Both the position numbers and the translations under genes were made by a program. From Psychrobacter sp. NG25 (lineage in GTDB: Bacteria > Pseudomonadota > Gammaproteobacteria > Pseudomonadales > Moraxellaceae), in contig NZ_JADGMV010000005.1 in NCBI RefSeq assembly GCF_015234355.1, positions 62,001-126,000 of the forward strand: DNA of 64,000 bases, given 5' to 3'. This document shows, one piece after another, positions 9,373 through 18,614 of this stretch. Under the pieces are notes generated by a model. The model searched no databases and had not been told where the DNA came from. It worked only from the letters and a program-made list of their open reading frames with translations. Position 1 is the stretch's first letter. Each line of letters starts with the position of its first letter.

Positions 9373-9410
9373 AAAAAGGGTGCGGCGTTTTATAACGTCG
9401 CACCCTTTTT
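9373..9410. terminator. Strong bidirectional terminator
   Basis: A 17-bp stem with one G-T pair (AAAAAGGGTGCGGCGTT paired with its complement) around a four-base loop, with A and T runs at the ends. It sits between the convergent channel and TerD-like genes and can serve both. Confidence 0.9.
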
Positions 9411-9443
9411 ATACACTATTACTTGGTGAGTATCGTACGAATA

Positions 9444-10088
9444 CTATATCCCTTGTAGAGGGAGTGCACGTGCCAATTCGTGAGCCACCTCTTGCGCGGC
9501 ACTTGCCAAATCTTCGGCAGGAAGCGGTAAGTTTTGCAATGTTAGATGCCAGTCATCTATTTCTCGACGTAAATGAGCGACCCAAAGCGTCGTACAGTCA
9601 CGTGGTAACTTTTTGAGATTGACTTCAAAACAATGGTTACCCTCATCATCACTTAAGTGAATCTCACCTGTTTTCACTCTAGAAAACGGATGACCATGGT
9701 AAGAGTTGGCAATCATAGCAATATGAGTGATATGTGTTGGAATTTTATCTAAGTATAGTCTGATTTGCTCTTGATCTAGGGGAGCCAAATACATCGCTTG
9801 CTCACCGCGATCTTTACCGTTTAAGCTATCACCCTGATGCTTAACCGATTCAGCTTTGTCACGCAATTGTTTGAACCAAACGATGTCACTGATCGTACAG
9901 TTTTTGTCATACAGCACACAGGCCAAATCAATATCAATCGCGCTTTGATTTTTCTTAAAGCGCTTGAACAACCCTTTTGGTTCAATCTTAGTAAACTCAT
10001 AGTTTAGCGAAAAAAATAAGGTTCCTGCATCTAAGCCCAGTCCTTTCAAACTGTCTGACAGTAACGGTGATGGGGCAGTGATCGACAT
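9444..10088 (-). CDS. TerD family stress protein
   Basis: The 214-residue protein matches the calcium-binding TerD fold of tellurite-resistance/stress proteins: IDIDLACVLYDKN near residues 50-63, a GDSLNGKDRGEQ loop near 85-97 and an internal VKTGEIHL strand. Family members usually sit in ter clusters with terZABC. Here the gene is alone, so a general stress or ion-related role is more likely than tellurite resistance. The exact function is not known. It is convergent with the channel gene and shares its terminator. The WYL regulator lies upstream on the same strand, 107 bp away, and might be in the same transcript. Confidence 0.75.
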   Translation of the reverse strand: MSITAPSPLLSDSLKGLGLDAGTLFFSLNYEFTKIEPKGLFKRFKKNQSAIDIDLACVLYDKNCTISDIVWFKQLRDKAESVKHQGDSLNGKDRGEQAMYLAPLDQEQIRLYLDKIPTHITHIAMIANSYHGHPFSRVKTGEIHLSDDEGNHCFEVNLKKLPRDCTTLWVAHLRREIDDWHLTLQNLPLPAEDLASAAQEVAHELARALPLQGI

Positions 10089-10195
10089 AGTGTTCCTTAT
10101 TCGTTCTTAAATTTTAATAGAGGTATATTTAGTTTAGAAGCTTGGATACGGCTAACTTTGAGCGCCATAGCTATCAGACGCTATTCATCCAGCTG

Positions 10196-11314
10196 CTATT
10201 TATCATCTAAAGACTTGTCTAATACCGCTTGATATAGCAGCTGAGGTTTTGCATCTAGTAGACCACTGCCAAAACCGCGCAACCACCAGACCAGTTGTGA
10301 GGTTAGATTGACCGTTGCCTGTATAGTCAGTTTGTCGTCATCTAACGTGACTGTTTGATCGTCGCTGAGCTTACTTTCAGTGAGGCTTTTGCCTGCTTGT
10401 GTAGTGAATTGTAGCTCGATAGCTGTATTTTTACCATGGTCAGGCAGTTCACTAAATAATGGATGACTAAAGCCCATGCCACCTGCATCTAAGTACGTAT
10501 CGAGTTGAAAATTGTCAGGCGTTTTTGCTGCGCTTTCGAGTATCTCAACACTGGCAAAGCGATGTAGCGCAAAGGTGCGGATGACAACTTCTGGGTCGTC
10601 GGTACGAGTTGCCAGTAGGTAAATAATGACACCACGTTGAATGATGGCAATAGGGTTTAGGATATATTCACTAGATTGCGACTTATTACTGCGCGTATAA
10701 CAGGCTTTAATTTGTAATTGATAAAATAGCGAGTGATAAATATTGTCTTTGCTATCTAAGTCGATATGCGGGGCAATCAATGGCTGTGTGGCAGGTTCAA
10801 TGCGTACTCTATCGATCCATGAATGGGTGACTTTACTGTTTTTAAGTTGGCGCCGTGCTAAGTCAAACCAAGGAAACAGTTCATCCAAAATAACAGGAGG
10901 CAGTAATTGAGTGAGGTTGGCCTCCACCATGTTAAAGGCCACCGCTTGTGATAAATTCATATGCGGTAAGCTTTGCAGGGGAGCATCATCGCACCAGCGC
11001 CAGCCTTGTGGATTGGCATTGTTTTTTTCGATAGGGAAACGTTTTGCCAGCGCATTTAAATCACGTTGTACCGTGCGTAGACTGATATCAAAACCTGCCA
11101 TCATCAGTTGCTCGTAGATATGTGTGGTGCCTACCCAACGATTGCGCTGTAGTTGCGATAGTACTTGCCATTGGCGAGCAGTCGTCGCTGCCCCATGTCG
11201 ATTATCGTTGCTCACTTCCGAGATACTACTGCTCTCAGCCGCTAGCGCTTTGGTTTGCTCGTTAGCGTCTGTCTGAGTTTGAATGTGATCGGCGTCAGTC
11301 GGATGTACAGTCAT
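10196..11314 (-). CDS. HTH and WYL domain transcriptional regulator
   Basis: Probable DNA-binding regulator. After a Gln/Thr/Ser-rich, probably disordered N-terminus of about 45 residues there is a winged helix-turn-helix (about 46-105; VGTTHIYEQLMMAGF then SLRTVQRDLNAL), as in DeoR/YafY-type proteins. A WYL domain follows in the middle and C-terminal half (LNPIAIIQRGVIIYLLAT near 220-240). WYL domains bind nucleic acid or small ligands and often control DNA-damage or defence genes. No defence genes are adjacent; neighbours are the TerD-like gene and the LonB-like protease, both also on the minus strand. The target genes are unknown. Confidence 0.85.
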   Translation of the reverse strand: MTVHPTDADHIQTQTDANEQTKALAAESSSISEVSNDNRHGAATTARQWQVLSQLQRNRWVGTTHIYEQLMMAGFDISLRTVQRDLNALAKRFPIEKNNANPQGWRWCDDAPLQSLPHMNLSQAVAFNMVEANLTQLLPPVILDELFPWFDLARRQLKNSKVTHSWIDRVRIEPATQPLIAPHIDLDSKDNIYHSLFYQLQIKACYTRSNKSQSSEYILNPIAIIQRGVIIYLLATRTDDPEVVIRTFALHRFASVEILESAAKTPDNFQLDTYLDAGGMGFSHPLFSELPDHGKNTAIELQFTTQAGKSLTESKLSDDQTVTLDDDKLTIQATVNLTSQLVWWLRGFGSGLLDAKPQLLYQAVLDKSLDDK

Positions 11315-11481
11315 TAGGAAGTAGCCTTTATGAAGTATCGAGTCAGTTTTTATAGGGCAATTTTATATGCTAGTGGTGGGTCAGTGACCCTATATCATCG
11401 CAGAAAATCCCCGTAGCGTCTAGCAACGGAGATTATTCAATGATTCTGCTGTATATGAACTTATATAGCGTTAATAACTCG

Positions 11482-14310
11482 TTAAATATCACTATTCTGA
11501 GTACTTGGTTCGTTATGGGTATCTGCTTCGCTATCAATGATTATAGTACTGTCATCCTCTCTACGTTTTTCTTTTTTTCTCTTATCTGCTTTCTTTTGAC
11601 GTTTGGCTTTTTTCTGCTTTTTGTCTTTCTTTTTTGATTTTTTATCATCAATATCATCATCGCTATTTTGGTTCTCATCCCATAGCATCAGACGGCTTAA
11701 CACTTTGCCAAACAATGTGTCTTTGCGATAACGACTTTTTTTGTTCATGGTATCGATAGGCAGGCCAGTCATCAGCGTCAGTGCTTCACTCAAGGTATGG
11801 ACACCATAGATATGAAATTCATCGGCATTGACGGCAGCAATAATATCGTCGCGTAGCATAAGCTGTTTGACGTTTGCCATCGGAATGACAACACCTTGCT
11901 GACCTGTTAGCTCTTGCTCTCGGCAGGCATCGAAGAACCCTGCAATTTTAGAGTTGATACCGCCTACTGCTTGCACTTCACCCAACTGGTTCATAGAGCC
12001 AGTAATCGCAAAGGACTGATCAATCGGTACATTTGCTAAGGCGGATAACAGCGCACAACCTTCACTAACGGTGGCGCTATCACCATCGATATGGGCATAG
12101 CTCTGCTCAAAAGCGAGTGAAGCGCTAAAGTTTAAGGCATGGTGTTGACTAAGTAGCGCACGCAAGTAGCTGGTCATAATTAACATACCTTTAGCGTGTA
12201 AACTACCACCCAAGTCTACGTCGCGCTCGATATCCAGAATCTCACCCGTACCGATATTTGGCTGAATAACAGCCGTAAGACGTGCTGGCATGCCAAATTC
12301 ACTATCGGCATAGCTGACCACCGTTAGCGCATTGACTTGTCCAACGGCATTGCCTTGTGTCTGAATAAGTTGCTGACCATTTTTGAGCTCATCCCAATAC
12401 AGGTCACGTAGATATCCTGAGCGCTCATCCATATCTTCGATAGCTTGGGTGACATGATTGGCATCGACGATATTTTTACCGCTCAAACGTGCATGGCGGT
12501 TCGACTCATGCAACAGCTTAATCAATAAATCACTGTGCAAGCTAAGTCGATCTTGGTCTTCTGCTTGTAAGCTCAAATGCTCAAGTAGGGTGGCTTGTGC
12601 ACTGCGATCGAACGGATAGAGGTTGGCATAATCAATGATGTCAGCCATTTTTGCGACCAATGCAAGCTCGTGTTCACTGGTGCGAACCACATCATCGTGG
12701 AAATCAGCACGAACTTTGAATACCGCATCAAATTCAGGCTCAAGCTCTAACAGCTCATAATATAAATCTGCTTCGCCAAGTAAAATCACTTTAATATCAA
12801 GGTCGATAGGGGCAGGCGCTAGCGATAAGCTTCCTGTGAGTGTGAGCATCTGCTCAAGACTTGAGAGTTTGATTTTACGGGATTGTAATGCTCGCTTGAG
12901 ACCCTGCCAAGCATAGGGGTGCTCTAATAAGTGACTGGCTTCCAATAATAGGTAACCGCCATTGGCACGGTGTAAGGCGCCTGCTCGAATCATACTGACG
13001 TCAGTGGTGACGGTACCCAGTTGCGTGATTTGCTCGACATGCCCCAACAAATTTAAATGCGTCGGCAAATCTTCAAAAACGACGGGTGCGCCACTATCAG
13101 CTGCGTGACTGACAATGACATTGACAGCATAACGACTGGGCGTTGTGGTCAGAACGGCCGTCACAAACTCTTCATCATCGCCATTAACGATACGCTCTAC
13201 ATGAGTGACCATGTCAGCAAATATCGCTTTTAGATAGTCAATAACCAGCGGGTGATTGGCAAATTGTTCATAAACAGGCGTAAATAAAGGCTGTAGCGCC
13301 CGGCGTGCAATATTTCGATGCAGTGCTTCTATCGCGTCATTGGCTTCGTCCTCTAACTGCTCTAAGGCGATGGTCAGCTGACTCAATCGTTTTTGCATAT
13401 GGTTTTTTTGGACAAAGTTATTCAGCTCAGCTTCGTATTCACTGTTGCCATATTCGTTAGTGCTGTCATCGTTACTGTTATCAATACTAGTATTGATATT
13501 AGAAGTATCAACGGTGCTATTGTCCTCTATCGTCGAGGGAGCTTCATCATTGTTAGAGGGTTTTTCATGTTTGACATCAGCATCGCTATTTTCTGTAGAT
13601 AGCTTACTAGGATGCACAAACATGGCTTTGTTATCGAAAGAGCGGAACGTCAGTGCTAAGTCGTACTGTTTACCTTCAGCATTGAGCACTTCATAAGCCT
13701 GACTCTCTTTTTGATGCGTGTCGTTTTTGATGGCTTCGATTTTGCTTTGGTATTGATCACTACGAAAGCGTTGACTCAGTCGCTTTTTGGCTTGTTGCCA
13801 TAAGTTGTTAACTTGCTGCTGCAATAGTGAAGTTTGACCTGCAGGCAGGCGTAGTGCCAGAGGAGTGCGTGGATCGGTAAAGTTGTGTACATAGACCCAA
13901 TCATCAGGTGTCGGCGCATCGGCCGCAATGCGTGTCAGCAAACGACTGATCACGGTGCGTTTACCTAAGCCATTTTCACCTGCTGCAAACACATGGTAGC
14001 CACTAGCCTTGATGTCCAAAGCTGTGTGTAAGGCTTTGAGCGCTCGCTCCTGACCAAAGCCAACATCTAAATCTGGTGCCGTACGTGTGTCTGTCGGCAG
14101 CTCACTTAGTTCGCTATAACGCTTTAATTGCTCAGCGCTAATAAGGCAGCGCTGCTTTACCTCAATAAAGAGTGGGTGCGGTGCTTTTACTTTTTTGTCA
14201 TTCGTCAATGTGTCTGTCAATTCAGTGATGGGTGTTGCCATATTTTTAGCGTCTTTTTTATTAGCGTCTCTTGATACTGTAGAGATAGGGGCGTGTGGCT
14301 GTTCGGTCAT
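11482..14310 (-). CDS. LonB-like ATP-dependent protease (AAA plus Lon proteolytic domain)
   Basis: Lon-related protease of the YcbZ/LonB-like group without a Lon N-terminal substrate domain. The nucleotide-binding loop is GENGLGKRT at 111-119, with Arg where Ser/Thr usually follows the Lys. The proteolytic domain has the serine/lysine dyad: S745 in DGDSATVSE and K788 in GGINSKIAG, 43 residues apart as in E. coli Lon. Two low-complexity parts stand out: an Asn/Ser/Thr/Asp-rich insert at about 242-295 and a very lysine-rich tail at about 890-917, followed by an acidic end. The tail could bind nucleic acid or acidic partners; that is inference. It is divergent from rsmG. The substrate is unknown. 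Confidence 0.88.
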   Translation of the reverse strand: MTEQPHAPISTVSRDANKKDAKNMATPITELTDTLTNDKKVKAPHPLFIEVKQRCLISAEQLKRYSELSELPTDTRTAPDLDVGFGQERALKALHTALDIKASGYHVFAAGENGLGKRTVISRLLTRIAADAPTPDDWVYVHNFTDPRTPLALRLPAGQTSLLQQQVNNLWQQAKKRLSQRFRSDQYQSKIEAIKNDTHQKESQAYEVLNAEGKQYDLALTFRSFDNKAMFVHPSKLSTENSDADVKHEKPSNNDEAPSTIEDNSTVDTSNINTSIDNSNDDSTNEYGNSEYEAELNNFVQKNHMQKRLSQLTIALEQLEDEANDAIEALHRNIARRALQPLFTPVYEQFANHPLVIDYLKAIFADMVTHVERIVNGDDEEFVTAVLTTTPSRYAVNVIVSHAADSGAPVVFEDLPTHLNLLGHVEQITQLGTVTTDVSMIRAGALHRANGGYLLLEASHLLEHPYAWQGLKRALQSRKIKLSSLEQMLTLTGSLSLAPAPIDLDIKVILLGEADLYYELLELEPEFDAVFKVRADFHDDVVRTSEHELALVAKMADIIDYANLYPFDRSAQATLLEHLSLQAEDQDRLSLHSDLLIKLLHESNRHARLSGKNIVDANHVTQAIEDMDERSGYLRDLYWDELKNGQQLIQTQGNAVGQVNALTVVSYADSEFGMPARLTAVIQPNIGTGEILDIERDVDLGGSLHAKGMLIMTSYLRALLSQHHALNFSASLAFEQSYAHIDGDSATVSEGCALLSALANVPIDQSFAITGSMNQLGEVQAVGGINSKIAGFFDACREQELTGQQGVVIPMANVKQLMLRDDIIAAVNADEFHIYGVHTLSEALTLMTGLPIDTMNKKSRYRKDTLFGKVLSRLMLWDENQNSDDDIDDKKSKKKDKKQKKAKRQKKADKRKKEKRREDDSTIIIDSEADTHNEPSTQNSDI

Positions 14311-14686
14311 AGGCGTAGGACATATCTTTTTAAAAAGGTGGAGTGTTGATTTCTGTGATTGGTTTTATGCTATCAGGTATTCATATTCATGCTGAACTTT
14401 TTATACTTTATATTGAATAGTTAACCAAGGTATTTTACAAGATACGGCAACGTTTTAGCTAAATCATTAAACGCTGTTTTGTATCATTATGAGATATACC
14501 AGTGTGTATGATGAATAAATGAGAGACAAATTAACAGTGAGTTTATTGCCGTCAAAGGAGAATAACACCTCAATACAGGCCTAGATAGTATAAGATGTCT
14601 CACATTGGTGCAATCTGCAACTATTCAATAGGCAGAGTGCATGATAAAATAGACGGTTCACATGTCAAAACTGGATAACTCGTTGT
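14311..14686. other. 376-bp divergent intergenic region
   Basis: Between the LonB-like gene and rsmG. AT-rich. It must hold both promoters. I see no repeat, small gene or stable hairpin worth naming. Confidence 0.5.
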
Positions 14687-15403
14687 ATGTCAGCTTCCGA
14701 TAAAGTCACGTCATCATCTGCTAGTACAGGTACTATCCATATTGATCCTACTGGCTTTGTAAAGCTCGGATCACAATTGCCAGTGCTGGCCAACACTCTG
14801 ACGAAAGCAGTTCATGAGCTCGGTCTATCCTTAAGTGAGACGCAGCAGCGCACACTATTATTGTACTTAGACCAGCTTTTGTTGTGGAATAAAGCGTATA
14901 ATCTGACCGCTATTACTGATCCTGAAGAAGCTTTAATCAAGCATGTGATTGATTGCTTAGCTATTATAACGCATTTGCCATCAGGGTCATTGCTTGATAT
15001 CGGTACAGGTGCAGGATTGCCTGCCGTGATTATTGCTATTTGCCAGCCTGAGCGCCAATGCACGGCACTTGATAGTAACCAGAAAAAAATACGTTTTATT
15101 AAGCAAATCAGTAGTGAACTTGGTTTGAGTAATATGCAGCCGATTGCTTCTCGTATCGAAGCACATGAAGCAAGTTATGAGGTGGTTACCTCTAGAGCGT
15201 TTGCCAGCTTGATAGATTTCGTCGATGTGGCACAGCCAAGGCTAGCAGATAATGGTAACTTATGTGCTATGAAGGGTAAGGCGCCGAGTGAAGAGGAGCT
15301 ACAAGCATTGGATAGTGATTGGCACATAAAAACAATCAAGCTAAAAGTGCCACGTTTGCATGATAGTCGTCATTTAATTGAATTGTCTCGCAAAAATGTC
15401 TAA
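14687..15403 (+). CDS. rsmG: 16S rRNA (guanine-527-N7)-methyltransferase
   Basis: Transfers methyl from S-adenosylmethionine to N7 of G527 in 16S rRNA; loss gives low-level streptomycin resistance in other bacteria. The SAM-binding loop LDIGTGAGLP is at about 103-112. The region after it (TSRAFASLIDFVDVAQPRL) and the end (HLIELSRK) match the GidB/RsmG family. The protein is 238 residues because of a Ser/Thr-rich N-terminal extension of about 30. The start has only a weak ribosome binding site, so a later start is possible. The rsmG-parA-parB order is conserved near many replication origins. Confidence 0.95.
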   Translation: MSASDKVTSSSASTGTIHIDPTGFVKLGSQLPVLANTLTKAVHELGLSLSETQQRTLLLYLDQLLLWNKAYNLTAITDPEEALIKHVIDCLAIITHLPSGSLLDIGTGAGLPAVIIAICQPERQCTALDSNQKKIRFIKQISSELGLSNMQPIASRIEAHEASYEVVTSRAFASLIDFVDVAQPRLADNGNLCAMKGKAPSEEELQALDSDWHIKTIKLKVPRLHDSRHLIELSRKNV

Positions 15404-15438
15404 GCTATGAGCAACTTTCAGTCATGAAATTGCAAATA

Positions 15439-15467
15439 TGAAACAGTGACTGTTTGATTGTGAAACA
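15439..15467. promoter_or_regulatory. Cluster of TGAAACA-type half-sites upstream of parA
   Basis: TGAAACA at 15439-15445, TGTTTGA at 15451-15457 and TGAAACA at 15461-15467 lie in the rsmG-parA gap. The first two overlap a perfect palindrome AAACAG-TGA-CTGTTT (15441-15455). The spacing differs from canonical parS, so this may be a degenerate ParB site or an operator for parAB autoregulation. Confidence 0.35.
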
Positions 15468-15618
15468 TAGTTTACGTCTTTAATTAAATGACATAATATT
15501 TAAATGATGTCGAGACAGAGCGAGTTATTTGTATAACGAATGACTGAATATGTCTCGCTTTTTAAATGTATAGCTAAAAAAATAACAGTAATAAATTCTA
15601 ATTAAACTGAGTGAGTGT

Positions 15619-16398
15619 ATGGAAATCATAGCGATTGCGAATCAAAAAGGCGGCGTGGGCAAAACCACGACGGCGGTAAATTTGACCGCTAGCTTGGCTG
15701 CAAAGCGTAAGCATGTACTACTGATTGACTTAGACCCACAAGGCAATGCGACCAGCGGTACGGGCGTGGATAAAAATGAACTCGCGCTGACCATCGCTGA
15801 TGTTTTACTCGATGGTGTATCACTGTCGGATGCTATTGTTACCAGTCCAGCAGGGTTCGATGTCATCGGTGCCAATCGCGATTTGGCTGGGATGGACATC
15901 ACCTTGATGAACAAGACCAATAGCCATGAATTGTTTAAAACAGCGATGGTGGCTTTGGTTAACGATCAGATAGCGGCTAAAAAACCTGCTTACGATTATG
16001 TCGTGATAGACTGTGCGCCCAGCTTGAATTTATTGACGATCAATGCATTGGTTGCCACAGACAGCGTCATTATCCCGATGCAATGTGAGTACTATGCACT
16101 AGAAGGCCTAGCAGATTTGTCGCAGACGATTGAGCGACTCACGGAGCTGAATCCGAAGCTCTATATTCGCGGTGTGGTGAGAACGCTATTTGATGCACGC
16201 AATACCTTGGCTCGCGATGTGTCAGCTGAACTGGAAGCACATTTTGGCGATATCATGTATAAGACTCATATTCCAAGAAATATTCGTTTGGCAGAAGCAC
16301 CTGCGCATGGTTTGCCAGTTATCGCATATGAGAGATGGTCAAAAGGGGCACGTGCCTATCAAAAACTAGCCGCTGAAGTGATGAAGCAAAGCAGCTAG
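15619..16398 (+). CDS. parA: Chromosome partitioning ATPase ParA (Soj)
   Basis: Walker-type ATPase that moves ParB-parS complexes during chromosome segregation. The deviant Walker A KGGVGKTT is at residues 10-17, followed by LLIDLDPQGNATSG (Walker A') and VVIDCAPSLNLLT (Walker B). The length of 259 is normal for chromosomal ParA, and it lacks the N-terminal DNA-binding domain of plasmid types. parB follows on the same strand 141 bp downstream. The 215-bp gap before it carries repeated TGAAACA half-sites that could be regulatory. Confidence 0.96.
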   Translation: MEIIAIANQKGGVGKTTTAVNLTASLAAKRKHVLLIDLDPQGNATSGTGVDKNELALTIADVLLDGVSLSDAIVTSPAGFDVIGANRDLAGMDITLMNKTNSHELFKTAMVALVNDQIAAKKPAYDYVVIDCAPSLNLLTINALVATDSVIIPMQCEYYALEGLADLSQTIERLTELNPKLYIRGVVRTLFDARNTLARDVSAELEAHFGDIMYKTHIPRNIRLAEAPAHGLPVIAYERWSKGARAYQKLAAEVMKQSS

Positions 16399-16539
16399 TT
16401 TTGGCCGTAGATAAAAGTTTGGTGATAAAAGTATCAACCAGATTAAATAACAAAGCACGAAATATCGTATTTATGAGTAATGAGTAAGCCGTATTCACAA
16501 TCATTTGGCTTTTATTTTAGCGTTATAGGATAGGTAATC

Positions 16540-17688
16540 ATGGCGAAGAAAAGAGGATTGGCTGCCAATCGAGGCTTAGATGCCTTGTTGGGATCAATCA
16601 AAAAAGAAAAGCAAATCACTGCGTCTGCCTTACAAGATGATATGGCAGCGCGTGATAATACTTTGCCAGCTGTAACGCCAGAGACTGACATAACAAACGC
16701 AAGCACAACCGCTCAAACAAGTCGTGCAAAAGACAACGAAAAATCGACTGCAAATCCAGCAGTTCTAGAGGCTGCTGATTCTAGTAATCGTAAAGCACGT
16801 GCGCCACGTACAATGAATAAGAGTGCCCCTAATAAAAATCGGGTTAGCGGAACAGATACCAGTGCCTCTGAAGATCAAATCAGCTTGGTTCAAATTGATG
16901 TGACACGATTACAAGCAGGCAAGTATCAGCCGCGTCGTGATATGAGTGAAACTGCGCTTGCTGAATTGGCCTCTTCGATTGAGCAGCATGGTGTCATGCA
17001 ACCTATCGTTATCCGTCCATTATTGGCAAATGAAGACAAGAGTGAAGCATTTGTCACTCATGAAATCATCGCTGGCGAGCGCCGCTGGCGTGCTGCAAAA
17101 ATGGCAGGTAAAGCAGTAATACCTGCGATTGAGCGCGCATTGTCAGATGAGTTGGCTATTGCACTGGCACTAATTGAGAATATTCAACGCGAAGACTTGT
17201 CCGTGATTGAGCAGGCAGCAGCATTACAACGCTTTCATACTGAGTTTGGTATGAGTCACGCGATGATTGCAGAGGTTGTGGGTAAGGCACGTACGACGGT
17301 ATCGAATCTACTGCGCTTGAATCAGCTGCACGATACCGTAAAAGACCATTTAGCAACCAGTGCGCTAGATATGGGTCATGCGCGCACGCTTTTGGCATTA
17401 TCCTCTGAGCAGCAGCCAATTATTGCACAAAAAATCATCGATGGTGGCATGACCGTACGCGAAGCTGAAAAGCTCGTGAAGTCAATTTTGCAGCCAGCTC
17501 CCAAAGCCAATCGTACTGAACAAGCACAGTCTCATGACGCGGAACGTTTGACACAAAGACTGACGGATATGCTTGGGGCTGAAGTAAAACTTAAGCATAA
17601 AAAAGACGGGCAGGGTAGTGTTGAGATATTTTTCCAAAATCAGGACCAGTTGGCCGCCTTGATTAAGCATATAGAGGCACAGGCTTAA
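16540..17688 (+). CDS. parB: Chromosome partitioning protein ParB (Spo0J)
   Basis: CTP-dependent DNA clamp that loads at parS and works with ParA. Visible parts: N-terminal ParA-contact region (KKRGLAANRGLDALLG), the CTP/arginine-patch motif GERRWRA at 179-185, ENIQRED at 213-219 and a helix-turn-helix at about 236-262 (MIAEVVGKARTTVSNLLRL). The C-terminal dimerisation segment ends near 382. It is some 80-90 residues longer than typical ParB because of a Thr/Ala/Asn-rich insert at about 25-110 between the ParA-binding peptide and the core. I found no perfect canonical parS in the surrounding sequence. Confidence 0.95.
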   Translation: MAKKRGLAANRGLDALLGSIKKEKQITASALQDDMAARDNTLPAVTPETDITNASTTAQTSRAKDNEKSTANPAVLEAADSSNRKARAPRTMNKSAPNKNRVSGTDTSASEDQISLVQIDVTRLQAGKYQPRRDMSETALAELASSIEQHGVMQPIVIRPLLANEDKSEAFVTHEIIAGERRWRAAKMAGKAVIPAIERALSDELAIALALIENIQREDLSVIEQAAALQRFHTEFGMSHAMIAEVVGKARTTVSNLLRLNQLHDTVKDHLATSALDMGHARTLLALSSEQQPIIAQKIIDGGMTVREAEKLVKSILQPAPKANRTEQAQSHDAERLTQRLTDMLGAEVKLKHKKDGQGSVEIFFQNQDQLAALIKHIEAQA

Positions 17689-17773
17689 GGTATTCATCCA
17701 GTTTGTAATGACTGCACAAGTCTAAACTATCTTGGTTACCACTATTTTTATAAAAATATAAAAGAGAGCGAGT

Positions 17774-18496
17774 ATGTGGGAGTTGGTAAAAGCGGGTGGT
17801 TGGTTGATGACGCCTATCGTGGTGTGCTCAATACTGGCATTGGTTATCATCATTGAGCGTAGCCATACTTTACAATTTAACAAAATTGTACCTAATAGAT
17901 TGCGCGAACAATTGATAACGCGCCTACGCGAAAACGGCGGCATCGGTCGTACACAATTAATGAACGTGAAAGAAAAAACACCTTTGGGTGATATTTTGGC
18001 AACGGGTTTGCTTTATCGTCAGTATGGTTTAGAGTCGATGACGATGCATATGCAAAACCGTGCTAGCGTACAAGTTCATCAGTTAGAAAAAAATATCAAT
18101 ATGCTTGGTACTATAGGTGCGATTGCACCGTTGCTTGGTTTGTTGGGCACGGTATTGGGTATTATCTCTTCGTTTTTAGCGATTACTGATGGCGCGATGC
18201 AAGACCCAACGATGCTTGCCGCTGGCGTATCACAGGCATTGATTACAACTGCTGCTGGTATGATTGTTGCGATTCCTGCATTGGTTGGCTATCGTTATTT
18301 TCAGCGCCGGATCATTGATATCAATGCCCAGTTTGAAACTCAAGCAGGATTGATGATTCAAGAGTTGTATGACTACCAGTTGCTGGGAAATGTGCATACT
18401 TCTGGTTTTGATACGCTTAATCCTGATGCTTCATTACATGGCACGATAGGTAATGATTCGGTAAGTTTAAGCGACGGAGTCACAGTGACTTCTTAG
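17774..18496 (+). CDS. exbB: MotA/TolQ/ExbB proton channel family protein
   Basis: Inner-membrane proton channel subunit that with ExbD powers TonB- or Tol-type work at the outer membrane. Three transmembrane segments are visible at about 11-30, 115-135 and 155-176, with the conserved glycine/proline-rich GAIAPLLGLLGTVLGII and a long cytoplasmic loop between the first two. AAAGAGAGCG precedes the ATG. exbD follows after 118 bp. No tonB is adjacent. The neighbouring msbA, lpxK and kdsB make a role in envelope transport likely, but whether it serves TonB or another system cannot be told here. Confidence 0.9.
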   Translation: MWELVKAGGWLMTPIVVCSILALVIIIERSHTLQFNKIVPNRLREQLITRLRENGGIGRTQLMNVKEKTPLGDILATGLLYRQYGLESMTMHMQNRASVQVHQLEKNINMLGTIGAIAPLLGLLGTVLGIISSFLAITDGAMQDPTMLAAGVSQALITTAAGMIVAIPALVGYRYFQRRIIDINAQFETQAGLMIQELYDYQLLGNVHTSGFDTLNPDASLHGTIGNDSVSLSDGVTVTS

Positions 18497-18535
18497 TACT
18501 ATTTTTAATACTATTAGTATTATTTTTAGTACTAA
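18493..18535. repeat. Nested inverted repeat just after the exbB stop
   Basis: Outer arms TTAGTACTA (18493-18501) and TAGTACTAA (18527-18535) are perfect complements, and an inner AATAC/GTATT pair lies within. The left arm covers the exbB stop codon. It could be an RNA stem that tunes exbB-exbD expression; there is no T-run after it. Confidence 0.4.
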
Positions 18536-18614
18536 GGGTCAGATGAATTATCTAGTCATCCTATTTGCATTTTAAACACGCCTTAAGCATAGTAAAAATA
18601 TTAAAGAGAGTGAT

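Noticed and set aside
11440..11637. Hydrophobic plus-strand frame
   Set aside because: It is the complement of the Lys-rich tail of the LonB-like protease (AAA/AAG read backwards gives Phe/Leu).
14311..17773. Search for a canonical parS or replication origin around rsmG-parAB
   Set aside because: No exact parS, no DnaA-box cluster and no dnaA/rnpA/rpmH genes seen here, so no origin is claimed.
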